Source: Undaria pinnatifida (Eukaryota; Sar; Phaeophyceae; Laminariales; Alariaceae). From it: a stretch of 64,000 nucleotides of DNA. The stretch covers positions 8,484,218 to 8,548,217 of the forward strand of contig JABAKD010000022.1 of assembly GCA_012845835.1 (NCBI GenBank), in the 5' to 3' direction. A model generated the notes under the pieces. That model was not told where the DNA came from. It worked only from the letters and a program-made list of their open reading frames with translations, and ran no database searches. Of the stretch, positions 1 to 11,600 are shown in pieces (within the stretch, counting starts at the first letter, position 1; each line of letters opens with the position of its first letter). The position numbers and the translations under genes were made by a program.

Positions 1-947
1 TTTTGCCAAAGGGAGGGGATGAAACAATCGTATATTTGGGCAACTACGCTCTGAATACCCCCTTTTCCGTTGTTCTCGGTTTACCTGGGTGGAATTTGAG
101 TAAACGAAGGTCATCATGACATGTTTTGTTTTATTGCACGGGTTTCAACGAAATTGTATGTAGTGTACGGGGTTCCAGGTTTTGAAAAATAAATGTTTCG
201 AAGTTTTTTGGGCCGGGTCCTAGAGGGGATGGCAGGCCATTCCGATACCCTAAAAACGCTGCGCTACGTAGCTTTCCAAATCTGCCGTAATTTTTTCTTG
301 GACTACCGTAGGTGTTTATGTTTGGGTGGTTTTTGCACAACGAAGTGTCTTTCGCGGTGATGGTCAACACGCCATGATGAGCTTCACAGTGCGCTCCTGC
401 TGTTGGATGTGGGCTGACTCGAAAGGTCCTGTCAAGAGCATTCCGGAGTAAGTTTAAATTAAGTTCAACTCCTGTAGGACCCTCTGCCGATAAAAGGCTA
501 AGGCTGAAACCTCCCAAAATCGGGTCCCAGATGCTCCCACTATACCTGGTTTTGGGGTGCGATGCAATATTTTGGTGGAAGAATTGCGATGTGGTCTGTC
601 TTTGGTGGTAGAGGTGCGATATAGCATTTTGAGGTAGTGGTACGCTGTGCCTGGTAGCATTTATAGGTGGAAGAGTTGCGATATAGTCCTTCGGTGATAG
701 AGGTGGGATGTGAGCTTCTGATGGTCGACGGAGCCGAGGGTGGAGAGGTTGGGATGGATGGGGTGTTGGACAGGAGGCGCGGTGGCGAGACCGAGGAAGG
801 GGGGGCGGGATCACGATGCTCTCGCTTGTACAGAACGAAAGGGAATCCTCTCCGTCCGTCCATGTGCCCGCGTTCGCTCCAAGTTGTAATTTAAAATTTG
901 TCCCTGTTTCTTGTTTTTTTTCTCGTTGGTTTTCGTTGGTGAAGCAG
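1..947. other. Upstream intron or flank of the PDZ/PH gene
   Basis: No exon could be supported here. The first supported exon opens at 948 after a pyrimidine-rich stretch ending in CAG, so most of this stretch is probably an intron of the same gene, with the 5' exons lying before the window. The open frames seen on both strands lack flanking splice signals and conserved motifs. Confidence 0.4.
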
Positions 948-2586
948 CGAGAGCAAAAGCTGGGCATGCTTTTGGAGAGGCACGACGAGTGGCCGGACGG
1001 GCGGGAGCAGCGATCGGAGAGAGCGATCGTGAAGATGGTCGTCGACTGCGGGCCCGCGCAGGTACTGTTTGTTCGACGGCCCTTTTTCTGGGGATAGATG
1101 CAGACATGCGGGCACCTTGTTGGCTTGTTTTGGTTCGGCGTGTCTCGTCGTGTCTTGTCTTGGGTCATTGTGAGGGAGAGCAAGAGACAGGAGGCAGAGA
1201 CAAGGGACTTTCTTGGTGGCTTGGCTTGGCTTGGCTTGGCCTAACTTTTTTCTCGGCTTCGTTTGTCTCGTGTTGTCTTTTCTCGTCTGATTGTTTTCCT
1301 TGTCTCTTCTCGTCCCTTCTTGTCGACGTATCATACGACGCACCTTAAAGTATGATAGTATATCATGAGCGAATGATGTCGCTCCTCATATATTCGAAAT
1401 CATCAAATCAGATTGTATAGTACCATACAGTCAGGGTCTCCCAATACGGCGGTATCCCTATGTAAGGCGGTCAGGATCGCTTCGCTCCGTGACATGTGGG
1501 GAATTGCTCTCATAGCCCGGAATGAGTAACACCGGTCGCCCCGGTGGCGTGTCAGGTTATCCTCGAGCCTGGCATAGGTCGGTTTCGCGAGTTCGAGCCC
1601 CTCCGAGTGCATACTTTTTCTTGTGCACAAGTTGACTTGCGGAAAGCGCGGGAGCGTGAGTTAGCAACACTCGATGAAAAATCGACGAGCAGTGGGATTG
1701 CTGAACACCGTGCGCGATAAAAATTGAAGGCAAGAACCGGGGGGGAAAAGGGACGACACCTGTGTCCACGGCTTGTCCAGAACCTGGAAAGTAGAAGTGT
1801 GCAAAAAAAAAAAGAAAAAAAAGGCGGTGGCTTGCCTCTATAAAAGGCGGTTACATTGCCTCTCGCACACCACCGACATCTTACTGGGGTACCCCTTCTA
1901 CTAATACTCTATACTCTATACTCTATACTCTATACTCTATATACTCTATACTCTATACTCCATACTCTATACTCTATTCTCTATACTCTATACTCTATGT
2001 TCTATACATACCATCGTATCGCATCACTTATCTCGTCCCATTTCATATCACCTCAGCTTCTATTATCTCGCGGCTTGCCCCCCCCACGCCCCAACTTTTG
2101 TTTCTCTTTCTTTGTCATGGCGGCGGTGGTTGCGGTGGCAGAGCCGAGGGGTGACGGTGGGCAGCAAGGTGAAGAACGTTAACGGGGAAGCGGTGGAGGG
2201 GCTCACCTACCAGCAAACCCTGGAGCGCATCAAGGTCAGTCACGGCCTGCCTTTAATACTCCGGCCGCGCGTTTTTTTCAGGTGTATTACTCTTTTGAAG
2301 ACACATGACTCGTCCGTTGGATGCTGCCGGGATCAACAGGGCTGTTTGTGTAGGAGTAGGAGTAGTAGTAGTTGCTGCAGCTGGCGCCGTTGCTGTTGTC
2401 ATTGCGTCTGTTCCTGTTGTTGCTGCTATTTTTGCTGCTATTGTTGCTGCTTCTGTTAATGGTGTTACCTGTACTCCTGCTGTTTTTGGAGTTACCTGTA
2501 TGACTGCTGCTGCTACAATATGATTTATGCTGTTGCTCGTGTTGCTGAGTGTGTTGCTGTTATGGCTGCTTCTTCTGCCTCTGCTA

Positions 2587-2617
<31 letters not shown>

Positions 2618-5166
2618 CGCCGTCGCAGCGCGCTGCGAGGCCCCTCCGAGTCCACTTCGAGCGCGGGAAGCTAGCGACCGAGGACAACGTGGGGCTAATC
2701 CTGTTCAAGAAGACCGTGGGGGTGCCCCGCAGCTTTTCCGCCTGGCAACGGCGGTACTTCGTCCTTGGAGGGGCGGTGGCTAAAGCACACGTACTCCAGG
2801 TTTACGTCTCCAAGCAGGTGTGGGAAGGGAGGGAGGGAGGGTGGGCGCGCGCGCGCGGGGGGGGGGGTTGTGGGAGAGACGGCCTTTTGCTGCTGGATGG
2901 AGTAGGGGGGGTGGAGTTTGATAGTGGGTGAGACGGCGTCTTTCGGTTGGGTCGGTGGGGGGGGGGGGGGGGGGGGAGTCTGGGCGGAGGGGGGTCGTGG
3001 GAGAAGATGGGGGAGGGAACGGGGGGGGGGGCTGTCGTGGGAGGCACCTGGGTGAGAATGGCCATGGGAAATACGGTGTTTTTGTAGTGGGTGTACGAGT
3101 GCATTATCATATCATCGTTCATCATGTCTTATGTCTCGTGTGTCCCCCATAGTCTATGGCTTACTATGTCCTGCCGTTACGGGTCATGGCTCGTGTCTCG
3201 TCCCTCCTGTCAGAGCTACGACCGGATGGTCCTTGCGGTATTCGAGCGGCAGCGCATCAACGAACGCGTCAAGGCCTACAAGCTGAGCACCCATTACAAG
3301 TGCGGCCCGATCAAGGTAAGATAAGATCACACCTCATTATTATTGAGGGGAAGTACGTTACTCCAAAATTGCGACAAATGCTCATCGGTACCACAAGAAA
3401 ATCACATGCCACTTCTGCTTTTGTTAACAGCTGTTACCCGCAAAGAGTAACGGCTGATCCGCTGTGGCGCAGTTTTCAGCGAAGGGGATGTTCGGTTTGA
3501 AGAGCTTTCCAATGTGAATGGAGGCGTTCGCACTCAGGGAACGCCATGCCTCGTTTTGTTACCTAGAGAAATGTCGTTGCCCCCCCGCAACTCCAGTTAC
3601 CTTTGTGTCACCGTTAAAAACTAAGGTACATCCCCGCTGTGAAGGAGACCGACTATGCCACGAAACGTTGGAATGCCCCCCGACATTTTTGGTCAAAACT
3701 TTGTGATACAAGGTTCCCGTTCGGGATGTGGTTAGCTTGAAATCCCGGGAGTGTCTTGAGTTGAAAACGGGAACACAACTCTTGGAAAATTTCGATGAAA
3801 AATAATAAGCCACCACGCATGTGACCCGGCAGGTAACAACGACCAGGCCAGACGAGTTCATAGCTTGGTTTAGTGTACTTTTTTTTTTCGTATCGTATGC
3901 TCTTGGACGTCTTTTGTGTGATACCTGAAGCGGGTTTTCCTCGACCTTCCCCCCCCCCCCCCTCCCCGAATTTTTTGTCGATAATGTTTTTGTTTCTGTT
4001 TTTCTCGATGTTGGTTTTTGTCGGTATTGCGTTTTTTGTTGTTGGTATGTTGTTGGTTGCGACGTTGGTTTCGTCGGTGTTGTTTTTGTTCGTTTTATTG
4101 TATACAGTTATTCTAAGAACGTCAGCTGTGAGTGCGACAAATTGAGGGTCGATACTCATCTTTGCAAGCTGCGTAATACACCGGTCGACTGTTTTTAGTA
4201 AGTGGTCATCAGTCACAACCTAATCAATAATAAGAATGGATTGTGTTGGTTGGAACAACTAAACGATTGTCCACAAGTAGACGGAAAACCTTACCAGCTT
4301 TACCGGCACCTGAAACTTGAGGGATAACTGGGAAAACCTTACCATCGTCGGCTTGAAGATATTAATCAAAATTGATACTATTAATAGATTTTTTTTTTGC
4401 AAATATCTTTTTATAAGCATTTTTTGCTCAGTGGATAGAGCATCGGTCTTCTCAATCGCGGGTAGTAGGTTCGAATCCTATAAAATGTAACGCATGAGAT
4501 TCGCTTTTTGATATTCCAAAATGACCCGTCAGAGAAGAATGCGTGCAGCTTATATGTTCATTTTATAAAACCTGTTAGGTTGTTTATTGATGTTGATGGA
4601 TGGTTCACATTTGTCTTTTTGCTAGATGTACAAATTATGAAGCATTACAATCAGTTCTAATTTTATCCTCTTATGATCAAAAATGGTTACATGGCTTGCG
4701 TTTTTCGCATAGCTTGCCAAGCTCAAAGTTGAGGGTTCCAATCCCTTTTTTCGCTTTGATTTTTATTTTTATGAAGATTATTTTTTTTATTCATCTTTGT
4801 ATTAAACTACTATAAGGCTTAATCCTTTCTTCTTCAAAGTTATAATGTTAGTCTTTTCTAAAAATTTAATTGAACCCCATTACGCTTGCAATATTGTGTT
4901 CTGTGTTGTTTTTCGTTGTTTTGTTGACGTTCCTTTTTTTTATTTTTTTGTTGACGTTACTTTTTATTTTTATTTTTTCTTCCCGTTTTTTCCCCCCGTT
5001 TTTTTCTTCGTTGCAGGTGAGGAGATACAAGGGGCACCCTTCCCCCATCAACTTCTTCTCCGTTAAGCTCCCCAGCACGCGCTTGAAGCAGCTCAACTTC
5101 GCTTCACACTCCTTGGCGGAGCTGCAGCACCTGCGCACGGCGATGCTCCGATATGCACCGAACTAG
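948..5166 (+). CDS. PDZ and PH-like domain protein, 3' part of a spliced gene
   Basis: Five exons are supported: 948-1061, 2142-2234, 2629-2817, 3214-3315 and 5017-5166 (stop TAG at 5164). All are multiples of three and join in phase 0, giving 215 residues. Donors read GTACTG, GTCAGT, GTGTGG and GTAAGA; every acceptor ends in CAG. Residues 1-85 or so form a PDZ domain: a GLGF-type loop (KLGMLLE), then IVKMVVDCGPAQ, GVTVGSKVKNVNGEAV and a closing PLRVHFERG strand. PDZ domains bind C-terminal peptides of partner proteins. Residues 92-215 look like a PH domain: a GLILFKK strand, WQRRYFVLGG, a helical insert and a final helix with LAELQHLRTAM. PH domains usually bind phosphoinositides or proteins at membranes, so a cortical or membrane adaptor role is likely. 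The true start lies upstream. The exons are GC-rich while intron 4 (3316-5016) is AT-rich and invaded. Domain calls are from sequence pattern only; the gene identity is unknown. Confidence 0.8.
1211..1240. repeat. GGCTT microsatellite
   Basis: A short run of the pentamer TTGGC lies inside the first visible intron of the PDZ/PH gene. It has no evident function. Confidence 0.6.
1537..1822 (+). mobile_element. tRNA-derived SINE, full-length copy 1
   Basis: The head carries a Pol III A box at about 1545-1556 (TGGCGTGTCAGG) and a B box at about 1590-1600 (AGTTCGAGCCC), 46 bp apart as in a tRNA. A roughly 200-bp body follows and the element ends in an A-rich tail at 1803-1822. The body matches, at high identity, the minus-strand copy at 28345-28640, and its 3' third matches those at 12418-12545 and 60940-61246. 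It sits in the first visible intron of the PDZ/PH gene, in the same orientation as the gene. SINEs are moved in trans by LINE enzymes. Confidence 0.8.
1903..2005. repeat. ACTCTAT heptamer microsatellite
   Basis: About 14 near-perfect copies of the 7-bp unit ACTCTAT lie in the intron just before the second visible exon. A few copies have lost or gained bases. Confidence 0.9.
2588..2617. repeat. CTG triplet tract in a splice-acceptor tract
   Basis: A run of (CTG)n lies 12 to 40 bases before the acceptor of the exon at 2629 and so replaces much of its polypyrimidine tract. The wider interval 2350-2620 is also rich in TGCTG. The cysteine-rich and serine-rich frames across it are products of the repeat and not proteins. 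Confidence 0.85.
2820..3060. repeat. Poly-G rich intron segment
   Basis: The intron between 2818 and 3213 contains several G runs, the longest about 19 bases near 2956-2976, on the coding strand. Such tracts can form G-quadruplexes in DNA or pre-mRNA. No exon is seen in it. Confidence 0.7.
4123..4171 (+). repeat. Dispersed CAGCT...AGCTG motif, copy 1
   Basis: This is one of ten copies of a roughly 49-bp block that opens CAGCTGTGAG and closes CTCATCTTTGCAAGCTG. The ends can pair (CAGCT/AGCTG and GTGAG/CTCAT), and an inner CGAC/GTCG stem is possible here. It lies in intron 4 of the PDZ/PH gene. Confidence 0.75.
4417..4489 (+). pseudogene. tRNA-Arg(UCU)-like relic, probably mitochondrial
   Basis: A 73-base cloverleaf can be drawn: acceptor GCATTTT pairs with AAAATGT (one G-U), the D stem is GCTC/GAGC, the T arm is GTAGG-TTCGAAT-CCTAT and the discriminator is A. 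The anticodon loop CTTCTCA puts TCT at positions 34-36. The anticodon stem TCGGT/ATCGC has one mismatch and one wobble, and base 37 is C where a purine is expected, so it is probably a decayed copy. It lies within intron 4 of the PDZ/PH gene. A functional nuclear tRNA is possible but less likely given the A/T-rich acceptor. Confidence 0.55.
4683..4755 (+). pseudogene. tRNA-Gly(GCC)-like relic, broken 5' half
   Basis: The 3' half is intact in form: anticodon loop TTGCCAA with GCC at 4716-4718, T arm GAGGG-TTCCAAT-CCCTT and 3' acceptor TTTTCGC with T after it. The 5' acceptor and D arm no longer pair with it. It follows the Arg-like relic on the same strand, 193 bases later, which supports one organelle-derived insert. 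Confidence 0.4.
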
Positions 5167-5349
5167 TAAAAAACGCGGGGGCACTACGTACTCGTACGGA
5201 GCTGGCTTTTATCTCGGGGGCGGGGCGGGGCGGAGCGGCGATGATCCGATACGCGCCCAACTACAGTAGTAAAAAAATGTGGGGACGCTATTGAGCAGGC
5301 TTTATCTTGGGAGGGGGAGGGGCGGGGGAGGGGCTTTGGTTAGAAGTGA

Positions 5350-6010
5350 ACGTGTGAGGAGACCGCGGTTTCACTGACCCTCCCCCCCCCCCATACAATA
5401 GTTTTGGGAGGGGGGGGGTGCTTCGGTCGAGAACGAATATGCTAGGGAGACCATGGTTTGATTGACCTCTTGGCTTGCCGCCCCGTAAACTAGTATTCGG
5501 GGGGTGGGGGGTGTACTCATTTCATGCAGCCGAATTCGCGTTATGGTAGCCCCTCGCATCCCTGCCATGCCGGGTGGGGGGAGGGGGGGGAGGGGCTACG
5601 GTTGGGAGCAGTTATGCTGTATAGGAGGCGACGGTTTTACTGACTGACTTGACACGTTGACTGACGGTCTCCTACGCATAAACTAAGTGTGTAAGAGCAA
5701 GCAAGACCGCGGTTTGACTGACTGCTTGACTGCTCGCCCCTACACTACTATTCAGGCGGTGGGGGGGTGTACTCATTTCATAGAGCCACCTGACCATCGA
5801 CCCTCGCATCCCTCTTAAAAGCCGGGGGGGGGGGGGTGTTACCGTTGGGAGAAGATTTGCTGTATATGAGACGGCGGTTTGGCTGACAGACACCCTGACT
5901 GACGGCCCTCGACACTAACAATTAGTCTACAGGACCAATGCAGACCGCGGTTTGACTGACTCCTTGGCTAACTGCCCTCTACAGTAAAACTGGTGTATGA
6001 GGCCAAAGTA
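5350..6010. repeat. Degenerate tandem repeats downstream of the PDZ/PH gene
   Basis: The phrase GACCGCGGTTTGACTGAC recurs in variant form near 5360, 5450, 5630, 5705, 5870 and 5943. A longer unit with a G run and GTGTACTCATTTCAT repeats at about 5500-5545 and 5755-5785. The interval 5167-5350, after the stop codon, holds two copies of a short GGGGCGGGG-rich segment. There is no coding signal. Confidence 0.65.
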
Positions 6011-6079
6011 GGCCTTGACGCGTCTAACCGGTTAATACGGCATGGGGGTGGGGAGGGGGAGTGTGTGGTGTAAAAGCCG

Positions 6080-6730
6080 AGATGCGGCGAGACTTGCCCG
6101 AAATTTCACGCATCAAATCCGCGTTCGGAACAAACCGACGGCCAGCGTGCTGATTGACCGAAATGTCACGCGTCTTATAGTCCGCTTTCGTAACGAAAAT
6201 GCTCATGCAATGAAGGCTATGCTAGGGGGGGGTAGTGGTTTTCTCTGACTAGTTTAGGTCGCTCTCGGGTGTGGCTCGGTTCCTCACCGGTAAACGGAGG
6301 AAAAACTAGTTGGTTGGCGCAGCGGTACGACCTATTCTATGGTGGTGCTCATCTCGAAACTGAGTAGGTTATAGACTTTGTCGCTCACGCGAGTGGCTCT
6401 GAGTCGCTGAAAAGTGAGGTCTCACAAGTGACAAAGCCACCGGTGCTTTCGTCACTGGGCTGAATTTCCAGCCCATCGTATGCAACCGCGCGTTTAGTAG
6501 CAAACAGCGCTGCCGCATGCTGGTTGATCGAAGTGTCGCGATCGTACAGCCTTTGTCGTGGCCGCGAGTGCTGCCAGACGGCTAGCGTGCGATGATTTAG
6601 TTTGTCGGAATGCCACAACATCGTATAACGGGTGTGTCGTAGCGAAAGTCGGTGGGCGATGGTCAGCATGCGGTGATTGATAGCGTTGGCTGCAATGTCA
6701 CGCATCGTGCAATCGCTTTCGGAGCAAGAA
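6080..6730. repeat. Diverged tandem repeat, units of about 57-86 bp
   Basis: Variants of a unit containing GCGTGCTGATTGA, then CGAAATGTCACGCATC, then CGCTTTCG recur near 6085, 6140, 6510, 6590 and 6670. Divergence is high, so the array is old. The segment 6206-6460 between the two groups shows only weak similarity. Confidence 0.55.
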
Positions 6731-9700
6731 AAGGGGGGGGCGGGCGGGGAGGGGGTCAGTCGCCGCTCTTTTGATTAGCCCCGCGGCAACTCACGTCGCG
6801 GGTTTCGTCGTTTGCTATGGAGATGTTGGTTTGTACGCCAGAAGAGAGGGGGAGGGGAGGGGGGGGAGGGGTTCCAATGGGTTAATTTGTTTTCTGGTGT
6901 GGTCACTTTCAGAGACAGAACTGCTTTTGAGGCGGGGAAGGGGAGGGTTTTCGCCGTGGCTATGGTTGGTGTCATGCTTCCACCGCACGGTGCCGTCGCA
7001 GGCAGCTTATACGACTAGAAGCGAGTTTAGAGCCGGTTTTCCTCAGTTATCTTACCTTTTTTTTGTGTGTTGGAGCTTGATTGGAGCGCGCCACGCTGTC
7101 TGTGCGTCTCCTCTTATGTGTGCTGAAAGTTTTTGTTTTGTGAATGTATGATCTATTTGCGTTTTTTTTTCTCAAGATAACGGCTATACATTAAATAAGT
7201 ACCCCCCCTCCCTCCCATTTGTTTTTATGCTTTCTTGTGTACTGATAGCACAGCAACCCACGACGGTATGGCAACCCATGATGGTTGATGTTTTCTTTTT
7301 CGGGAGATTTTTTTGTGCGCGTTTCGCGAAGTGCATGCACCGTAGAAGTTGTTACGGAATTAAATTCCCGAGCACGCCAGGTGTCCGCCTCTTATGCGTA
7401 CTGTCCCTCGGTACGCCCAAAACGATTAGTGTAGAACTTTCGTTCGTTTACTTTCCGTTCGTTTTTATGTTTGGTTCTTTTTCTTTGTCCTTTTTCTCGT
7501 TCTTTTTTTCGTTCGTTCGTCGTTTTTTTTTTTGTCGTTGCTCCCTTTTGCGCCTTTTTCGTAGTCCTTTTTCTCAGTCTCTTTTCTTAGTCCTTTTTCT
7601 TATTATTTTTTCCTATTTTTCCTCCACCAGGAAAAATATCCCCCCCTCCCCCCCCCGCCGCCGCCGCCTCCGCCGTGAGTAAGCATGTCCGGTTTATGTT
7701 ATGCATCGGCCTGCTGTCAAAGTTTCGTCTGTTGCAGGGGCTTCGATTCGTTCTTCTTTCGTTGTTTCATACAAGAGGTATTATTTTCTGTGCATGTGCA
7801 CGCTGTGCAAAAATGGGGACTGGGGGAGGACGGGGGTGGATAGGAGGGGGAAGAGGGGGGGTTGGGCAAAGCGACGATTGCTTTTTTCTCGAGTTGTCGC
7901 GTCAGGTGGGTAGGTGGGTTGGGGGCGGGGGAACGGCGGAATTATGATGTTTTTTCTTCGGGAGTGGTCGCGTTGGAGCGGTGGATGGTGCCGGGGGGGG
8001 GGGGGGGGGGAGAGACGAAATGACGGTTGTTTTGTTCTGGAGTTGTGTGCGTGTTCACGTCCACGTGCGTGGCGTGTGGTGAGCGATTTGCGTTTGTGTG
8101 TATGTCATTTGTATTTTTCTGTTGAAGCGTGTGTGTGCATTTTTATTTTTATTTTTTGGTTGGTTGGTCGGTTGATCGATTGGTTGATTAGTCTGGTTGG
8201 TGCGAGCCAACGAGCGAGCCGATGCCGGTATGTAGGTGTAAAGCTTGGGTTTTCCACAGCATCAGCGGCAGCAGCGGTGGGCGGCGGCAGCAGGTTCGTA
8301 GCATTCGTTCCTGCCCGCGAAACCCGGGGTTTCCTATGGTATGTAACACCCCGGGTTGTGCGGGGATGGGTGGTGGAGGGTGGAGGATTGGAGATGAGGA
8401 GGGGCCCCGAATGTTCGTTTTTTTTTTTTAAGCAGCCGGTCACACCCTTGCATCTTGGGAGCTGTGTACGTACGCGCGACAAAGCGCGCTCGTTTACCCT
8501 GAACTAGCCCCCTATGATGTTTTTTCTGACGAGAGAGCAAAACAAGTTCGAACAGAACCAAACAACTCGAGACGAAAATGTCCGCTCTTCTTCCGGTTAA
8601 CTTAGCGAAAACGTGGCCGCGAATCGAATTAACGCGGCAGTGGAGGACGGGCTAGTTTTTTCGCCCGCCGATGTTTGGATTCAGCCAACGTTTGTAGATG
8701 AACTATCGACGATGGTTATACTCGACCTGCGGTTGTTTAGTACCGTAAATGATGTTTGCACCCAGCAGATGCTTGCACTTAGACGAAGGTTGGACCCAGC
8801 CAGATGATTAGACCTTAGACGATGGTTATGAGTCGAACCTCGGTTTGAACCCCCTCGATGGTTGAAATTTGACGATGTTTGCGGCATGCGGTTGAGATGG
8901 GGAGGATGGGTGAATGGTAGGGGTGCTGGCTTAGAGGAACTATCCACTAGCCTTCTCGGTCACGGTGAGCCAACAGGGAGGGAGGGGGGGGGGTGTTGTG
9001 GTGTATAATAGTTGGAGGCAATACAGGTCGTGAGACGCGACTGCCGGTGAGAAAATGCAAAGGATTGGTCGGGTGAGCGCCATATTATTATGTAGGCCGC
9101 CGCTATGAACTTTTTCTCGGGAAGAGCGGGGTGCCATCTTACCGTGTGGCGGGGACGTTATTGTGTCGTGCGTGTCGCCTCCCGACATACATACATTCAT
9201 ACATGCTTGCATATAACCCACTCTGTTGGCTGAAAAAGTTCCGTGGAGGTATTCCTATCAATACCTAAACGTTTCTTACGTTTCCGCCCACTGGGGTTAG
9301 ACTATACGGTTACTTATACTGGTAATAGAGGAATACCAGTATACAACAACTGCTGCTGACGGCTTCATAGTGGTGCTGGTTGTGTTGCCCCTGTTGGCAA
9401 TTGACCTGGCCCCGGCTCCGGGACCGTCGTCTTGACTCATGACGTTGACCAGGTCCCCACCCCTGATTTCGTGGCTGTGTTTGGGGTGGAGGTTGTGAGA
9501 ATGAAGCTGAAGGGACTTCAGTGTTGGCGTCCGCTGTCTTTTATTTGGTTGTTGCATTTTTGGATTTAGGTTCTTTGGTTCCTTCTGTTGTTTTTTATTG
9601 GCTTTGCTTTGCTTGGTTGCTTGGTTGCTTGCTCTCGTGCCCGCCATACCTTGCACCCGTCCCACTTCCAATTATGTGACCTTCGGTTAATATTTTTCGT

Positions 9701-9900
9701 TTTTTTGTGTCCGAAACACGGTGCGAGAAATATGTGGGGATGATGTAGTTGGTAATATACCAGGTACATGTGAATGCATGTGGGGATGATGAGGCGCTCG
9801 CGCCGTGTTTCGACCTTCCGGACAGATGTACGACTAATTGTAATCTTAATATTTACTCTACATCCCTATGGGGTTTACTTTCTTCTTTCGCTATTCCTCA
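6731..9900. other. Non-coding, low-complexity stretch
   Basis: No exon with splice signals was found. The stretch has many T-rich and G-rich tracts (for example 7480-7670, 7820-7870 and 7990-8010), a TTGG/TGGT-rich run near 8155-8200, and imperfect repeats of a CGATGGTT(A/G) phrase at 8700-8880. The open frames present are explained by skewed composition. Confidence 0.5.
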
Positions 9901-9911
9901 GACGGCTACCT

Positions 9912-10332
9912 TTTCTTCACCGCAGTTGTTTTCCGCCGCCGAGATAGCTTCCGCGTCGGGGCCCCGACGGCCACTCGCTCGCGGCGGTGCCTCCGCATAT
10001 ATCACCCGCCGCCATCTGGGAAGTCTCGCGGCCGTACTCGCTGAGCTCGGCCAGCAATCCCTGGAAAAGGTCCAGTACATGTCGGCAGCACTTGCTCAAA
10101 GCCTAAATTTCCTGTATTCAAGACAATCGCATTTTCTTGACCGCGGTTGCTTACCGCCGCTGATAACTTCCGCGTCAGGACCCCGACGGCCGTGCGCTCG
10201 CAATCACCCGCCGCCACCTGGGAAGTCTCGCGGCCGTGCTCGCTGAGCTCGACCAGCAATCCCGGGAAACGTCCCAGTACATGTTGACAGCACTTGCTCA
10301 AAGGCTACATTCCCTGTATTCAAGACAATCGC
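9912..10332. repeat. Direct duplication of a 0.2-kb segment
   Basis: Copy one (about 9912-10132) and copy two (about 10133-10332) share TCCGCGTC, ACCCGCCGCCA(T/C)CTGGGAAG, TCGCGGCCGT, CTCGCTGAGCTC and CTGTATTCAAGACAATCGCA. On the plus strand both keep an open peptide of the form HLGSLAAVLAEL..QQS...QYM..ALAQ, with changes spread over codons. This could be the remains of a coding repeat, but neither a start nor splice sites are evident. Confidence 0.7.
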
Positions 10333-10335
10333 ACC

Positions 10336-11590
10336 CAGTACACTGATACAGTCCAGTATATACTGGTGACTTTTCACTAATCTCAAGTTAAAGATATACT
10401 GATCAAACCAGTGTACTGACCGCTCCACAAAATCTACGTCAAAGTCGGAAACATCCAACGTATATGACTACTACTACTACTACTGTAGTAATGGCGATCA
10501 ACACAAATAACCACCGCCGTGCAAGTTGATTACATTATGCGATTGTTGGGACTCATAATGTAATCGCCGAGACATTGTTGTTAGATTACGCGATTATGCA
10601 ACTACTAGTAGCCGTGACTTAGAATACCAACAGAGACTTGATTAATCAAGTAATCCTAGCCATCTGATGATCAATACATAGTCTATGTCATGACGAAGCT
10701 GAAAAGCTTCAGGAGAAGCAACGAAAAATCGAAATTTGGCCGGCTCGCACCAGCAGCAGCGCTTCGCTTCTCCAGAGAGGACCCACGACAACACCGCTGG
10801 CAAGCTTCCCCCCTCTAGAACACAGACCAACTTAAAACTATTCGAGGGCATCATCCAAGATGTTCACGTGGCCTTGTCCGGAGCCGCGCCGGTGGACGGT
10901 GGACCGTGTTGTGTTGTGTGATATAATATTATCGAGGGGCGATCGTTAACTGGAAGCTGTCATTTTTGACGATCCACCAGTACGAGCATCAACCCAATGA
11001 ACTGCCCAGTAGCATGTTACATAGTAGTGTGTCGTATCATAAGAATGTCATCCATTCATACATATACCTGGTAGGTATGTTATGGACCAACTAAAACTCA
11101 AAATTGGCAACATGCATCCATCAGTATAATACCTGGTAGTGCTTTTTCTCAGCAGAAGACCCAACCACAATGAATGCTCGCCACCTCTCGCCCCCTAGAG
11201 CTTGGAGGCGAAAACCCCTTCGACACTGTCGTGCACGTGCATGACATCATGTGGCCCTGTTCGGAGCCACTCGGGCTGACGGCGGGCTTCGTGTATACCT
11301 TCTAGATCGAATGCCAATCGTGAAACAATCCTCGGCGTCGAGCTTTATTATTTGTGTCAATTTTATAATCGTACGAGTAGTTCCTTCCAAGAAAAGAACA
11401 ACAGTAGAAGATTATTAGTATTAATCCTTTCTTTGGCTTGTGCCAGGTTGTTCTTGAATAAAAAAAGAGGAATGCACAGTAGGTATACACAGTAGGTACG
11501 TTGTGTTGTACCAGGTAGCTCGGTCTGCTCATCATGCATATATATATACATATGATAGATAAAATGCCGGTAGCATTTTATAACTAATTT
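10336..11590. other. No supported gene
   Basis: Only short microsatellite-like pieces (a CTA triplet run near 10466-10485) and scattered GTACCTGGTA-type phrases are seen. No exon or RNA gene could be supported. Confidence 0.4.
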
Positions 11591-11600
11591 TCAAGGACGT

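Larger units (their letters stand above)
4360..4900. other. Probable nuclear mitochondrial DNA insert in an intron
   Basis: This AT-rich stretch, unlike the GC-rich exons around it, holds two tRNA-like sequences (4417-4489 and 4683-4755) with organelle-type features: A/T-rich acceptor stems and short spacing on one strand. Their shape resembles algal mitochondrial trnR(UCU) and trnG(GCC). The limits given are only the composition change; the insert may be shorter or longer. Confidence 0.45.

Noticed and set aside
131-1183. Long minus-strand frame at the left end
   Set aside because: It overlaps a supported plus-strand exon, has biased composition and no recognisable motif.
2112-2708. Cysteine-rich and serine-rich proteins across the CTG region
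   Set aside because: They are frames of triplet repeats inside an intron and disagree with the supported exons.
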